Assembly: GCA_963790415.1 (NCBI GenBank)
Contig: CAWBOK010000007.1
Span: forward strand, 40,631-104,630
Direction: 5' to 3'
From: JAJZQZ01 sp963790415
Lineage (GTDB): Bacteria > Actinomycetota > Thermoleophilia > RBG-16-64-13
DNA length: 64,000 bases
Shown: positions 45,038-54,133 of the stretch, piece after piece
Position numbering within the stretch: the stretch's first letter is position 1
Layout of the letters: each line of letters starts with the position of its first letter
Program-made: the position numbers and the translations under genes
The notes under the pieces: model-generated
What the model was told of the DNA's origin: nothing
Seen by the model: only the letters and a program-made list of their open reading frames with translations
The model's database searches: none

Positions 45038-45190
45038 TCAACAGCCTAGCAGCCAATCCACAAGTCCCAGCACCAGATAGAGGAGCACCACCCCGACGCC
45101 CACCCAGAGAGCCCAATTGATGCGCTTGACGAAGCCATAAGCGATCAGGGCAACAGCCGCCAGAACAATCAGTATCACGAAGTTGGGCAT
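45038..45190 (-). CDS. small two-helix membrane protein (50 aa)
   Basis: MPNFVILIVLAAVALIAYGF, a short basic turn (VKRI), then WALWVGVGVVLLYLVLGLV. Two transmembrane helices fill the protein. ATG 45190; an AGGGGA lies rather far upstream. Its last codons and stop (GGC TGT TGA) match the first bases of the 164-bp repeat end, possibly by chance. Function unknown. Confidence 0.5.
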   Translation of the reverse strand: MPNFVILIVLAAVALIAYGFVKRINWALWVGVGVVLLYLVLGLVDWLLGC

Positions 45191-45420
45191 GTGGTGTCTT
45201 TTCCCCTGTCGCCCAGTCTCTGAACCGTGAATGCCCTCGACAGGAATCGAACTGGTGATGGCACACGCGTCATCGCCGGAGTCGTGAACCGACCAACGCG
45301 ACGATCGCAGTCGCTCGTCGATCCCCACGCGAACCTGCGGGCTAAGTCCTCTAGGTAGGATTAAAGGAACTCTAGAATGGGAAGGAACTGTGCTCAGCCT
45401 GAGGGGCGAAAGGTCGGCTG

Positions 45421-48400
45421 ATGGGGGAAGCACCCTCGATACGGGTCTTGGTGGTCACACCAACACACTCCCAGGAACCGATCGGGGCGGCACTCAAACG
45501 CGCCCGCTACTCTGTGCGGTGGGCTCACACAGGCGACGGGGCGGCTCAGTCCCTGCGCGATGTGCAGCCTGACGCCATCGTTCTGCAGACCCAGGCCCTG
45601 GATCGGCGTGCGACCGAAGTCCTCACCGTGCTCGCAGCCGAGCATGGCGTACCCTTACTTGCTGTGCACAGCATGTCGGATACTCGATCTCTCGTCGCCC
45701 AGATCGATGCTGTGGTCGGGCGACGGCCGGCGAAGGGAGACGAGACCGAGATACTGACTCTCGGAGACCTCTCCGTCGACCCTACAAGGCACGCCGCACG
45801 AGTCGGTGATCGCTCTCTCAATCTGACGCAGAAGGAATTCGACCTGGCCGTACATCTCCTGCGCCGTCCCGGTTGGGTCTTCAATCGCCAGCAGCTGCTC
45901 GACGCGGTGTGGGGAGACCGGTTCACCGATCCAAGAGTCGTCACCGTGCACATCTGCAACCTGCGAAGGAAGCTGGGAGACACGGCGACGACCGCGAAAT
46001 ACATAGAGACGATACGGAATGTGGGCTACCGATCGACCGAGCCGCTGCCCTCGAATGCTGCGGGCGCCAACGGGCCTGCCCGACCCCCTCCGGGGTCGTT
46101 GGCCAACGCCGCGGACCGCATCCCTTTTGTGGGCCGTGAACGGGAGTTTGCGGCGCTTGAGCACGCGTTCGCCTCTGTGATGAACGGACAGGTGCGCGCG
46201 GTAGCCGTCACCGGCGACGCGGGGATCGGCAAGACCCGGCTTGCCGAGGAGTTCGCCCAATGCGCGGGCGCGGCGGGAGCCGCCACGCGCTGGGGACGGT
46301 GCCACGACACTCTGCGCAGACCGGCATATGGACTGTGGGCCGAGATCCTGGGCGACCTGCGGATCAAGGACTCATCCGGCGGGCCCACCTCTGTCTTCCC
46401 ACGAAGCGGCTCGCACGCGGTCGTCTCCATGGCCGGCACCAAAGGCGCGAGAACTGCGCTGTTCGAACGGCTGACCCAAGCTTTGCGGCAGCTGGCGGAA
46501 GAGGAACCCATCGTCCTGATCCTCGAGGATCTGCAGTGGGCCAGCACGTCGTCACTGCTCGCGCTTCAGCATGTGATCCGCCATTTGCGTGGCGTCCGGC
46601 TGATGCTTCTCGTTACACACAGATCGTCCACCCCTGGCTGTGCCTCGCAACTCGTCGATGTCGTCACCGATGTCGCGCGCAGCGACTCGGGGCTGATCCT
46701 GCCGCTCCACCCCTTCTCTCCATCGGAGGTGAGCCGATTCGTCGAGCTGATCTGGACCTCCGCCGTCAACGCAGAGCTGGAAGCCGAGGTATACCGGCAG
46801 ACAGAAGGCAATCCCTTCTTCCTCACCCAGTTCGCACACCTGCTTGCACTGCAGCCGGATCAGTTCAGGACCTGGGTCGGCAGCCTGGATCTCAGCCGAG
46901 ATGAGGGAGTGCGGATGGTCATCCTCGAGAGCCTGTCCCGCCTGTCGCCATCGTGCCGCCGGTGGTTGGATGCCGCGAGCGTCCTTGGACAGGAGTTCAT
47001 GACAACAGTGCTCGAGCAGGTGATCGGCCCTGCGCCCCGAGTACCGCCCGCGGCGGTGGCCGAAGCCGTCGGGGCGGGCATCGTGCTGCCCGTGGAGGGC
47101 GCGCCGGAGCGCTTCCGTTTTGCACACAGCCTGATCCATGAAGTCCTCTACAACGAACTACCGCCCAGGGATCGCGCGACCCTCCACGCTCGGGCCGGCT
47201 CAGTCCTCGAGCGGCTCTACACAGACGAACTCGATCAGCGCGCCGCCACGCTGGCCCGTCACTACTCGGCGGCCGCGGTTGGATGTGCGGACAAGGCCGT
47301 CGACTTTTGCCTGCGTGCCGGTCAGGTGGCCGTTTCGCAGTATGCCTGGGAGGAGGCATGCTCACTGTGGCGGAGGAGCATCGGCCTTGTTGACCACCTG
47401 CCCGTCGGCGCTCCTCAGCGAGGCCCGCTGTTCGTGGGCCATGTGTACGAGGAGATGGGCGACGCGTACAGCATCGCCGGGGACGTGGACCAGACCGTCG
47501 AGGCCTATGAGGACGCTCTGTCTCGGCTGCCCCGCGAAGAACGGGTCTGGCGGGCGCGGCTCAAGCGCAAACAGAGCGCTCAGTTCCACCTAAGCGCGCA
47601 ACACCATCGGGCCCAGACGGCCCTGATGGAGGCCGAGTCGCTCTTGGGACGACCGGAGGAGGCATCCGGGCCCGGGTGGTGGCACGAATCGGTCCAGATC
47701 CGGCTCGAACAGGGCACTCTGCACTACCACGCCGGCGAGATCGAGGAACTCGAGACCCTGCTCGCGGATGTCCGGACAGCTGTCGCCGCCCACGGGACCC
47801 CGGAGCAGACGCTAGAGCTGGAGCAACTGCTGTTCCGCGCCGACCTGAGACGCAACCGGTTCGTGGCGAACGCCGAGACCATCACGATTGCGCACCGATG
47901 CGCCGAGCACCTGCGGGCGACGGGCTCCGCCAGGGCTCTCTTGGATGCGGAGATGAATCTGGTCCTCGCGTACGTGCTGTCTCCGGAGGAGAGAGTGCAC
48001 GCGTACGGCCACCTGATGTGCTATTGGGAGCTGGCAAAGCACAACCACGACGTCCGGGCCCAGGTCTACGCCCTGGGGGCACTGGCATTCTGGCACCGAT
48101 TGCGCGGGGACGTGGAGCTGGTTCGCGAGTATTCCATGCAGCACCTGGCGATGTCCGAGGACAGACATCTCGTTGCGTACGAGGCAGAGGCCCGCGGCGA
48201 CCTCGCGTGGGTGGCGTGGAGGACGAACGACACTCAAACAACGAGGACCTATGGGAGCGCAGGGTTGAAGGAACTGGAGCAGCAGATCCCCCGCAGCGCT
48301 TTCGAGTGGCACGTGCGGTGGCCGCTCTTAGGTCTCAGCCTGGCAGATGGAGATGCGAAGGAAGCGGTCCGACATGGCCGAGCGATGCTCCATCCGTCAC

Positions 48401-48528
48401 AGCAGAAGATGCCCGACGATCTCGAAGATACGCTGAGCCGATTCGTGCAGGAATGCGATCGGCGAACACGCCCGACCACGACGGCGCAAGAGTTGACCGC
48501 GGTGGCTGCGTCATACGGTTACCTCTAG
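45421..48528 (+). CDS. large transcriptional regulator: pseudo-receiver, OmpR-type winged helix, AAA ATPase, TPR
   Basis: 1,035 residues. About 7-100 resembles a CheY-like receiver (VRVLVV-type start IRVLVVTPT, PDAIVLQTQAL), but the phosphoacceptor Asp is replaced by Gln or Thr. About 110-205 is an OmpR/PhoB winged helix (LTQKEFDLAVHLLRRPGWVFNRQQLLDAVWG, VVTVHICNLRRKLGD, IRNVGYR). About 235-560 is an AAA/MalT-like ATPase with Walker A GDAGIGKT near 264 and Walker B VLILEDLQWA near 366. The C-terminal half is TPR-like helices. Ligand-driven, ATP-dependent activation is likely. A small secreted-protein gene follows on the same strand. Confidence 0.85.
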   Translation: MGEAPSIRVLVVTPTHSQEPIGAALKRARYSVRWAHTGDGAAQSLRDVQPDAIVLQTQALDRRATEVLTVLAAEHGVPLLAVHSMSDTRSLVAQIDAVVGRRPAKGDETEILTLGDLSVDPTRHAARVGDRSLNLTQKEFDLAVHLLRRPGWVFNRQQLLDAVWGDRFTDPRVVTVHICNLRRKLGDTATTAKYIETIRNVGYRSTEPLPSNAAGANGPARPPPGSLANAADRIPFVGREREFAALEHAFASVMNGQVRAVAVTGDAGIGKTRLAEEFAQCAGAAGAATRWGRCHDTLRRPAYGLWAEILGDLRIKDSSGGPTSVFPRSGSHAVVSMAGTKGARTALFERLTQALRQLAEEEPIVLILEDLQWASTSSLLALQHVIRHLRGVRLMLLVTHRSSTPGCASQLVDVVTDVARSDSGLILPLHPFSPSEVSRFVELIWTSAVNAELEAEVYRQTEGNPFFLTQFAHLLALQPDQFRTWVGSLDLSRDEGVRMVILESLSRLSPSCRRWLDAASVLGQEFMTTVLEQVIGPAPRVPPAAVAEAVGAGIVLPVEGAPERFRFAHSLIHEVLYNELPPRDRATLHARAGSVLERLYTDELDQRAATLARHYSAAAVGCADKAVDFCLRAGQVAVSQYAWEEACSLWRRSIGLVDHLPVGAPQRGPLFVGHVYEEMGDAYSIAGDVDQTVEAYEDALSRLPREERVWRARLKRKQSAQFHLSAQHHRAQTALMEAESLLGRPEEASGPGWWHESVQIRLEQGTLHYHAGEIEELETLLADVRTAVAAHGTPEQTLELEQLLFRADLRRNRFVANAETITIAHRCAEHLRATGSARALLDAEMNLVLAYVLSPEERVHAYGHLMCYWELAKHNHDVRAQVYALGALAFWHRLRGDVELVREYSMQHLAMSEDRHLVAYEAEARGDLAWVAWRTNDTQTTRTYGSAGLKELEQQIPRSAFEWHVRWPLLGLSLADGDAKEAVRHGRAMLHPSQQKMPDDLEDTLSRFVQECDRRTRPTTTAQELTAVAASYGYL

Positions 48529-48686
48529 TTCCCAGGAGCCGTCCCCGACGCCTCTTCTCTCCCGCGAGGCTCTTAATCCAGCCTTGACCTGCCCTTGCCC
48601 TTCATCTTCGAGAATAAGGGTTGAGGAGGGGTGCCCGTGCAGACCCCCCGGGAGATCGAGGCGGAAGACGGGAGAAGGAGAGGATC

Positions 48687-49022
48687 ATGAAACGCACTGT
48701 CATACTCATGGCCCTGGAGGCCGTCGTCATCGTGGGGCTACTCGTGCCTGTTCTGGCCCTAGCTCAGGACAACGCGGTTCCTCCGACCACGGACGAGCGT
48801 GTCGCGGCATTGCAACAGCAGGTCACGAACCTGCAGGCACAGGTCAGCGACGCAGCCAAGAAAGTCGTCCACACACACTTCGACGCCCACAAGGCGCTGC
48901 AGACGCCAGTGGATGACCCGAAGCTGCTCCCCACTGATGCCGCAGACTCCTGGGTCGGTCGCTACACGGATTCGGGCAACGCCGTAGACCCCTGGACCGG
49001 TATCGGCGCGACCGGCCAGTGA
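48687..49022 (+). CDS. small secreted coiled-coil protein (111 aa)
   Basis: ATG 48687 preceded by GGAGAAGGAGAGG. Signal peptide MKRTVILMALEAVVIVGLLVPVLALA, then a short heptad-like helix (DERVAALQQQVTNLQAQVSDAAKKV) and a His/Asp/Pro-containing tail (THFDAHKAL, DAADSWVGRYTDSG). No family recognised. Being 158 bp after the large regulator it may be its target or co-transcribed. Confidence 0.65.
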   Translation: MKRTVILMALEAVVIVGLLVPVLALAQDNAVPPTTDERVAALQQQVTNLQAQVSDAAKKVVHTHFDAHKALQTPVDDPKLLPTDAADSWVGRYTDSGNAVDPWTGIGATGQ

Positions 49023-49098
49023 CCCTCAACGACCGTACTGCGCTTAGCGGCCACCGCGGGCACCCTGCCCTGGGCGCGGGCGCCGCGAACTCTCCCAA

Positions 49099-49134
49099 CA
49101 TGGGCCCGCCGCACGGGAGTCTGGCGGGCCCATG
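49099..49134 (+). terminator. 12-bp hairpin after the small secreted protein gene
   Basis: CATGGGCCCGCC and GGCGGGCCCATG form a perfect stem with a 12-base loop. No T run follows, so it is a probable but weak terminator. Confidence 0.4.
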
Positions 49135-49242
49135 GTCGTGCTCATAGACCACGTGACCCGGTGTGGAATCCGGGCTCAGGGCCCTTTCAATCAGAGCTTC
49201 GGCGTCCCCGGCTCCCGCAAGGTGTGGCGGGAGCTGCGCCGG

Positions 49243-49288
49243 ATAGCGCCCAGGTACCAGGACACCTGTCGCCCAGGTACCAGGACGG
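49243..49288 (+). repeat. two tandem 23-bp IS-end-like units
   Basis: Two adjacent 23-base units share CGCCCAGGTACCAGGAC exactly. They match the pattern TGTCGCnCAnnTnCCGGAAC of units at 49805, 55478 and 56989, all in the same orientation. Multiple short end repeats like these are known for IS21-family elements; that link is inferred. Confidence 0.6.
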
Positions 49289-49361
49289 CCGGACGCTAGC
49301 CGGACTAGTCGTACGCCGCACCGACCACCCGCGACCTGAGCCAGGAAGCGAATCCTGCCTC

Positions 49362-49745
49362 GTCGGAGGACGGCCGGGCGACCCTGCTGGAGACGGCCGA
49401 CGTCATATTCACACGCGCCGTCCGCATCGACGAGGCCGGGACGGTGCTGGGTGCCGGGCGGGTGGAGGGCTCGTGGCCGAACCACATCCTCCTCTGGCAG
49501 GCGGGCACTATCACCGACCTGGGCGTGGGCGGCCCCATCAGCATGAACGACCGGGGCCAGATCGTGCTCCAGAAGCAGGAGGACGATGACCCGGGCAAGC
49601 GCTCGCTCTGCTACCTGTGGGCCTACGACATCAACGGCTCGGGTTTCGTCGCGGGGCAGGTGGACGACCGGGCGGCCCTCTGGCAGGACGGGCGCATCAC
49701 CCGCCTGGACCTTCATTCAAAGAACAGCGTCCCATCCGCGATCTG
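49362..49745 (+). pseudogene. truncated HAF-repeat protein copy
   Basis: Closely related to the 3' half of the gene at 55901. It begins at GGAGGACGGCCGGGCGACC and ends near AAGAACAGC. Translation gives ATLLETADVIFTRAVRIDEA, WPNHILLWQAGTITDLGVGG, MNDRGQIVLQKQEDDDPGKR. After CTACCTGTGG it lacks 51 bases (17 codons) present in the other copy but stays in frame. No start codon, signal sequence or first half remain. HAF repeats occur in secreted bacterial proteins of unknown role. Confidence 0.7.
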
Positions 49746-49804
49746 CACAACGTGGCGCGGGCAACCCGGCCCCTGACCCTACCCGACCGGAGGACGGCCA
49801 CCAG

Positions 49805-49850
49805 GTGTCACATGGGGACCGGAACCACCGTCGCCCGCCAAAGCCCGGCC
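49805..49850 (+). repeat. 23-bp IS-end-like units downstream of the HAF fragment
   Basis: GTGTCACATGGGGACCGGAA and a second, poorer unit (CCGTCGCCCGCCAAAGCCCGG) follow each other at 23-base spacing and match the pattern at 49243 and 55478. Confidence 0.5.
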
Positions 49851-50016
49851 AATTGGACCGGGCTCATTGCTCAAATCTTCGCATCTGCAAGTCATGTTGA
49901 AGGCGGCGGCGGGTCACCGGTGCCGTCGGCGTTGACGACGTGGATGTTGGCGTTCCCCCAGATCCCAGGGAGCCCACTACACTCACGCTGTGTCGCTTCG
50001 CACGTCCGCGGCGGTA

Positions 50017-50841
50017 TCAACCGACTGAACCATGCCCAGTACGTTGTGCGCGACGCTCTGAGCAATCGCGCTGAAGGTCGTCGGCGAACGCGTCGCCACG
50101 TACGGCCATCGTTCCGATCATGCGCAGGACACGGAGGTGACTGTTCTCGATCTCACCGAGCATCAGGCCGAGCACCATGACGCCGGCGGTGAGCGCACTG
50201 CAGGTCATCCCGGTGAAGACCGTCCCGCCCATGAAGCCTGAACTGCCATCGAGCAGTTCCTCGCTGACGGGAATCGTCTGGTCCAGGTGACGAAACACCG
50301 CGTGCGCACAGTGAAACTTCTCCTCGCCCCAGTGGGCGTAGAGGCGACCGAACGCTTTCTGCTGCGTCGCGGAGATCGCGGCCCTGCAGTCGGCGCCGAT
50401 GCTTTCCGCGCACAGAACGGGCGCCTGCCGGACCACACCGATGCAGCGCACGGGTACACGGGCCCCGGCGTGAATCTCGCGACACGCCGTGGTGTCCTGC
50501 CAGCCTGAGAAGTGCCGGATAACGTCGTGTCCCTTGTAGACGACCACGGGCAATCCTTGAACCGTCTCCTCCCGACCGTAGCGCAGGCCGAGCAGCACCA
50601 ACGGCGCGGTCACACCGCCACATTCGCCACCGGTGTTGCCGATGCCCCCGGGCAGTCCAGCCGTTAGCTTGACGAGCCATTGGGCGTCGGTCTCGGACAC
50701 GTCCAGCATGGCCTGCATGATCGAAGGTGCACAGTGACCCATGCGCAATATGTTGGCCAGGCCCCGGTTGCGTAGCCTTCGTGCCGTTCGAGCACTCGAA
50801 TCCAGCGATGGAGCCGGTATTCCAGTCGATTGCAGGGGCAT
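50017..50841 (-). CDS. C_GCAxxG_C_C family redox-type protein
   Basis: 274 residues. The N-terminal half has GHCAPSIMQAML and LPGGIGNTGGECGGVTAPLVLLGL, the C_GCAxxG_C_C pattern of conserved Cys found in membrane-associated and split-Soret-like redox proteins. Further Cys occur at ACREIH, VRCIG, VLCAES, ADCRAA and FHCAHAV, and a second similar Gly-rich region (SGFMGGTVFTGMTCSALTAGVMVLGLMLG) makes a two-part protein. Probably binds a metal or haem. It lies downstream of the GMC oxidoreductase on the same strand, 92 bp away, so a joint redox function is plausible. Confidence 0.75.
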   Translation of the reverse strand: MPLQSTGIPAPSLDSSARTARRLRNRGLANILRMGHCAPSIMQAMLDVSETDAQWLVKLTAGLPGGIGNTGGECGGVTAPLVLLGLRYGREETVQGLPVVVYKGHDVIRHFSGWQDTTACREIHAGARVPVRCIGVVRQAPVLCAESIGADCRAAISATQQKAFGRLYAHWGEEKFHCAHAVFRHLDQTIPVSEELLDGSSGFMGGTVFTGMTCSALTAGVMVLGLMLGEIENSHLRVLRMIGTMAVRGDAFADDLQRDCSERRAQRTGHGSVG

Positions 50842-50933
50842 GTCTAGAGACCCCTTCCCGGCTTCCTCTCGCCATATCAGGTTGCAGGCCCAGGAACCGG
50901 GGTCGGCGTCCCGGTCGCCTGGCGGTCAGACGG

Positions 50934-52223
50934 CTACGCAGCCAGATTCTTCCCCAACCGCTTGCCCAGGGCCATGATGGTCAAGATCGGCGGCAGTCCC
51001 GGGGCCGTCGGCAGCACGCTCGCGTCGCACACGAACAGGCCGTCGATCTCGGTCTGCAGGTCGCGATCGACGACCGTGTCGATGGCCGCCGTCCCTCCGG
51101 GATGCCCCCCCTGCACGCTCGATACCAGGATGGAGTCGGGACGCGCCCCCGCCCCAATGAGTATCTCCCGGCACAGCGCCGACCCTTCGTCCAGCCTGGC
51201 GCGGTCGCGGGCCGTGACCGGCTTGGACAGCGCGCCGTCGGCCATCACCCGCCCGACCGGTTCGTCGGTGATCTTGGTCATGATGCCCAGAAGACGCTCC
51301 AAGGGTAGCCCAAAGCCTCGGGCCGACCCCTCCAGGAAACGCACCCGGCGCGAGTGGTTCACGAACGGCGACAGGATGAACCCGCGCTCGTCGTGGAACT
51401 CGGTGTCGACCAGGCCCATCACCGGTTCGCGCACCTGGCCCAGATGGTCAGTGACGCCGTAGGTGTTGACGAACAGGTCGGTGAACAGATTCCCGCCTGC
51501 AGCCGAGATCCCGCTCCGCTGGAGGACCACCGGGGTATCCAGACCACCGGCAGCCAGGATGACGGTATCGGCGAGCATGTCGTATTCGGCCTTGCCGTTC
51601 CGGGCGCGCACCCCGGTCACGTGCCCGTTGGCAGACAGGATCCGGTCGACCCGTACCCCGGTCATCACCTCGGCGCCGTGGTCCCGGGCCTCTTCCAAGT
51701 AACGCTCGGCGGTCCACTTCGCCCCGTGGCGGCAGCCCAGTACGCAGTGACCGCAGCGATCGCACTTGGCCGGATCGATGCCCTTGGGCATCAGGTCCAT
51801 CTGGTATCCGAGCCGGGAGGCCGCCTCCTTGATCGCCCAGGTGCCCTCCGACAGCAGTTCGGCGCTGCACGGCGCGACACCCACGTCGGCTTCGGCCTCG
51901 GCCAGTTCCCGCGACAGGTCGACGCCGAGTTCCGCGAACTCACGCTCCAGGCAGCGGGTGAAGTTGCCGCACGCCACCACCGTGGTGCCGCCGGGCATGA
52001 ACGTGTGCCAGATCGTGACCCCCTCCGCGGAATGCCTGGGGATGTGCGTGACAGAGGAGCCGTCGAAGAACCCGGTGGCGTCTTTGTAGGTGCCCACATG
52101 CGTGGGCGGGACGCCCCGCTCGAGCACCACGACCGAGCGGCCGCGCAGAGCCAGCTCCCGGGCGACGGTCGCTCCCCCTGCTCCCGCTCCGATGATGAGG
52201 AAATCATGCTTCTCCGTGTCCAT
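50934..52223 (-). CDS. GMC-family FAD oxidoreductase with Cys-rich insert
   Basis: 429 residues from ATG 52223 with GGGAGG upstream. FAD-binding FLIIGAGAGGATVARELALRG, TFMPGGTTVVACGNFTR, then CDRCGHCVLGCRHGAKWTAE, a four-Cys ferredoxin-like cluster segment found in one branch of the GMC family. The C-terminal part has SVQGGHPGGTAAIDTVVDRD (His) and GLFVCDASVLPTAPGLPPILTIMALGKR (second FAD contact). It oxidises an alcohol or sugar; substrate unknown. The Cys segment suggests electron transfer other than to oxygen. Confidence 0.87.
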   Translation of the reverse strand: MDTEKHDFLIIGAGAGGATVARELALRGRSVVVLERGVPPTHVGTYKDATGFFDGSSVTHIPRHSAEGVTIWHTFMPGGTTVVACGNFTRCLEREFAELGVDLSRELAEAEADVGVAPCSAELLSEGTWAIKEAASRLGYQMDLMPKGIDPAKCDRCGHCVLGCRHGAKWTAERYLEEARDHGAEVMTGVRVDRILSANGHVTGVRARNGKAEYDMLADTVILAAGGLDTPVVLQRSGISAAGGNLFTDLFVNTYGVTDHLGQVREPVMGLVDTEFHDERGFILSPFVNHSRRVRFLEGSARGFGLPLERLLGIMTKITDEPVGRVMADGALSKPVTARDRARLDEGSALCREILIGAGARPDSILVSSVQGGHPGGTAAIDTVVDRDLQTEIDGLFVCDASVLPTAPGLPPILTIMALGKRLGKNLAA

Positions 52224-52424
52224 GACGCCTCCCTCTATGAAAGGATGCCGACCCGTGAGCGACCTTTGCTTCATCATAGTCCAGCTACTACCCTGCAGTC
52301 CAGACGAAGCAGGCGCCGACGCGCCGTGCACCTTGCTCGGGTCGTGCAATGCAGGTGCCGGGGTTCACCGACCCCACACACCCAGCGGTTTCCTCCGAGC
52401 GTTCACGAGAGTTGGGCGACGAAG

Positions 52425-52920
52425 GGCCGAACGTGGCGCCGTCGTGTTCGTGCCTGATTGGATCCGTATCCATGAGATGCCCCCCTCTGCGCAGGAGTTG
52501 CGGGCGGTGCTGATCGGAATGATCGGCGACATCGCCGCCACCGTCCGTTTCGCTCGCGGCACCGGTGCGCGCTACGGGGGCGACCCCGGCAACCTCACGC
52601 TCTTCGGCCATTCGGGCGGGGACATGGGGGCGACGATGGAAGCGTTCAGCCGCGCTCCCGCTTCCGAGGGCGGTCTCGAGGGCGCAGGCTCGACCATCCC
52701 AGAATCGCTCGTGGTGTACGACGGAGACTATCTGCTTACCCGTCCGGGGACATCCGCCGAGGTCTGGAGAAGCTCGGGGTCTTGGACCGCTACACGTACA
52801 TCAACGAGAGCATGCTGGAGTTGCTGGTAGAGCGACTCCGGGCAGTCGGTGACACGGTGACCTATGTCAGACTGACCGACTCCACCGATCCGGTGTTGGG
52901 CCCGAAGGGGATGGAGAGCC
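52425..52920 (+). pseudogene. alpha/beta-hydrolase (esterase-like) remnant cut by IS3 element
   Basis: AVVFVPDWIRI, RFARGTGARYGGDPGNLTLFG then GHSGGDMGATMEA (Gly-x-Ser-x-Gly nucleophile elbow) and SLVVYDGDYLL are in one frame. Near 52765 it shifts to LEKLGVLDRYTYINESM and LLVERLRAVGDTVTYVRLTDST, which stops at the left end of the insertion element. The first strands and signal sequence are also gone. A carboxylesterase/lipase-type protein, no longer functional. Confidence 0.65.
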
Positions 52921-52979
52921 TGGAGTTGACCCGCTCTCGTGGACACCCGTATCCTTTGTTTCAAGGAGGTGTCCAGAAG

Positions 52980-53294
52980 ATGGGGAAGGTACGACCACCG
53001 TATCCGAAGGAGTTCAAGGGACAGATCATTGCTCTGGCCCGGGCAGGACGCTCGCCGGCGCAGTTGGCGGAAGAGTTCGAGCCCACCGAGCAGACCATCA
53101 GGGACTGGTTGGCTCAGGCTGATCGTGACGATGGACTGCGTACAGACGGACTCACCACCATCGAGCGAGAGGAGCTCGTCCGTCTCAGACGGGAGAACCG
53201 CCAGCTGAAGATCGAGCGGGAGATCCTGGCAAAAGCAGCCGCCTGGTTCGCGCGGGAGACCGAACAGATACCACCACGTTCTTCCGGTTCGTGA
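52980..53294 (+). CDS. IS3-family transposase OrfA
   Basis: 104 residues. Helix-turn-helix PYPKEFKGQIIALARAG, SPAQLAEEFEPTEQTIRDWLAQA, then a leucine-zipper-like helix REELVRLRRENRQLKIEREILAKAAAWFA. Recognises the IS ends. An AAAAG run at 53231 is a possible -1 slippage site for making the OrfAB fusion; the overlap with orfB reads GTGA. Confidence 0.92.
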   Translation: MGKVRPPYPKEFKGQIIALARAGRSPAQLAEEFEPTEQTIRDWLAQADRDDGLRTDGLTTIEREELVRLRRENRQLKIEREILAKAAAWFARETEQIPPRSSGS

Positions 53295-54094
53295 GCGAGA
53301 ATCAGGAACACCACCCCGTAGCCACCATGTGCCGCCTGCTGGACGTCTCCTCCAGCGGGTACTACGCGTGGCTGACCCGCGGTCCTTCTGATCGTGACCT
53401 TGCCGACGAGTGGCTCCTCTCCCGCATCCATGAGGAACTGGAGGCCGAGGGTATCCGGGTAGGCAAGAAGCGCATCGCCCGGCTCCTGCGTCTGGCGGGT
53501 CTGCAGGGTGTCTCCCGGCGTCGCCGGTTCAAGACCACCCAGAAGGACCCCGAGGCCCGGCCTCACGAGGACCTGGTAGATCGCAACTTCACTGCCCCGG
53601 GGCCCAATCGCCTGTGGGTTAGCGATATCACCTTCGTCCCCACCTGGGCCGGCTTCCTCTTCCTGGCCGTGGTCCTCGATGCCTGGAGCCGCAAGATCGT
53701 GGGCTGGGCTATGGCCAACCACCTGCGCACAGAACTCGTGCTTGACGCCCTTGATATGGCCATCTACCAGCGGCGGCCCGAGGGCGTTATCCACCACTCC
53801 GACCAGGGGAGTCAGTATACGTCTGTCGCCTTCGGGAAGCGCTGTCGGGAAGCAAGCGTGCGCCCTTCCATGGGCTCACGCGGGGATGCGTACGACAACG
53901 CCATGTGCGAGAGCTTCTTCGCCATGCTTGAATGCGAACTCCTCGACCGACGTCGGTTCAAGACGCATGCCGAGGCCAAGATGCACATCTTCCAGTTCAT
54001 CGAGGGCTGGTACAACCCCCATCGTCTGCACTCAGGGATTGACTACCTCTCTCCGGTGGAATACGAAAGGAGGCACATGGCTCTGGCTTCCTGA
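53291..54094 (+). CDS. IS3-family transposase OrfB (DDE integrase)
   Basis: 267 residues. HTH_21-like start (HHPVATMCRLLDVSSSGYYAW, KKRIARLLRLAGL), then the rve DDE core: Asp in WVSDITFVPT, Asp in IHHSDQGSQYTS, Glu in DNAMCESFFAMLE, with the usual FKTHAEAKMHIFQFIEGWYN and the final RLHSGIDYLSPVEYE. All catalytic residues are present. The upstream -1 frame (FFRFVSENQ) is also conserved, as expected for a frameshifted OrfAB. Confidence 0.93.
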   Translation: MSENQEHHPVATMCRLLDVSSSGYYAWLTRGPSDRDLADEWLLSRIHEELEAEGIRVGKKRIARLLRLAGLQGVSRRRRFKTTQKDPEARPHEDLVDRNFTAPGPNRLWVSDITFVPTWAGFLFLAVVLDAWSRKIVGWAMANHLRTELVLDALDMAIYQRRPEGVIHHSDQGSQYTSVAFGKRCREASVRPSMGSRGDAYDNAMCESFFAMLECELLDRRRFKTHAEAKMHIFQFIEGWYNPHRLHSGIDYLSPVEYERRHMALAS

Positions 54095-54133
54095 GGAAAG
54101 AGCTCGACTGTCCGCGGAGGCGGGTCAACTCCA

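Larger units (their letters stand above)
49023..49361. other. intergenic region with hairpin and tandem repeats
   Basis: No gene supported. Contains the hairpin at 49099-49134 and the 23-bp units at 49243-49288; the remainder appears degenerate. Confidence 0.4.
52921..54133 (+). mobile_element. IS3-family insertion sequence, apparently complete
   Basis: About 1.21 kb with imperfect inverted ends: the left TGGAGTTGACCCGC continues as TCTCGTGGACA, and the right end read inward is TGGAGTTGACCCGC then CTCCGCGGACA. It carries overlapping orfA and orfB. A secondary small inverted repeat TGGACACC/GGTGTCCA lies just inside the left end. I cannot define a target-site duplication with confidence. The element separates two truncated genes that do not belong together, so a deletion or recombination followed insertion. 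Confidence 0.85.

Noticed and set aside
45228..45290. tRNA-like T-arm (AATCGAAC on the + strand)
   Set aside because: The flanking bases do not form the 5-bp T stem and no acceptor or anticodon stem could be found.
53679..54120. Extended frame running from inside orfB into the TPR fragment
   Set aside because: Within orfB this is an out-of-frame shadow; only the part after the IS right end has TPR character.
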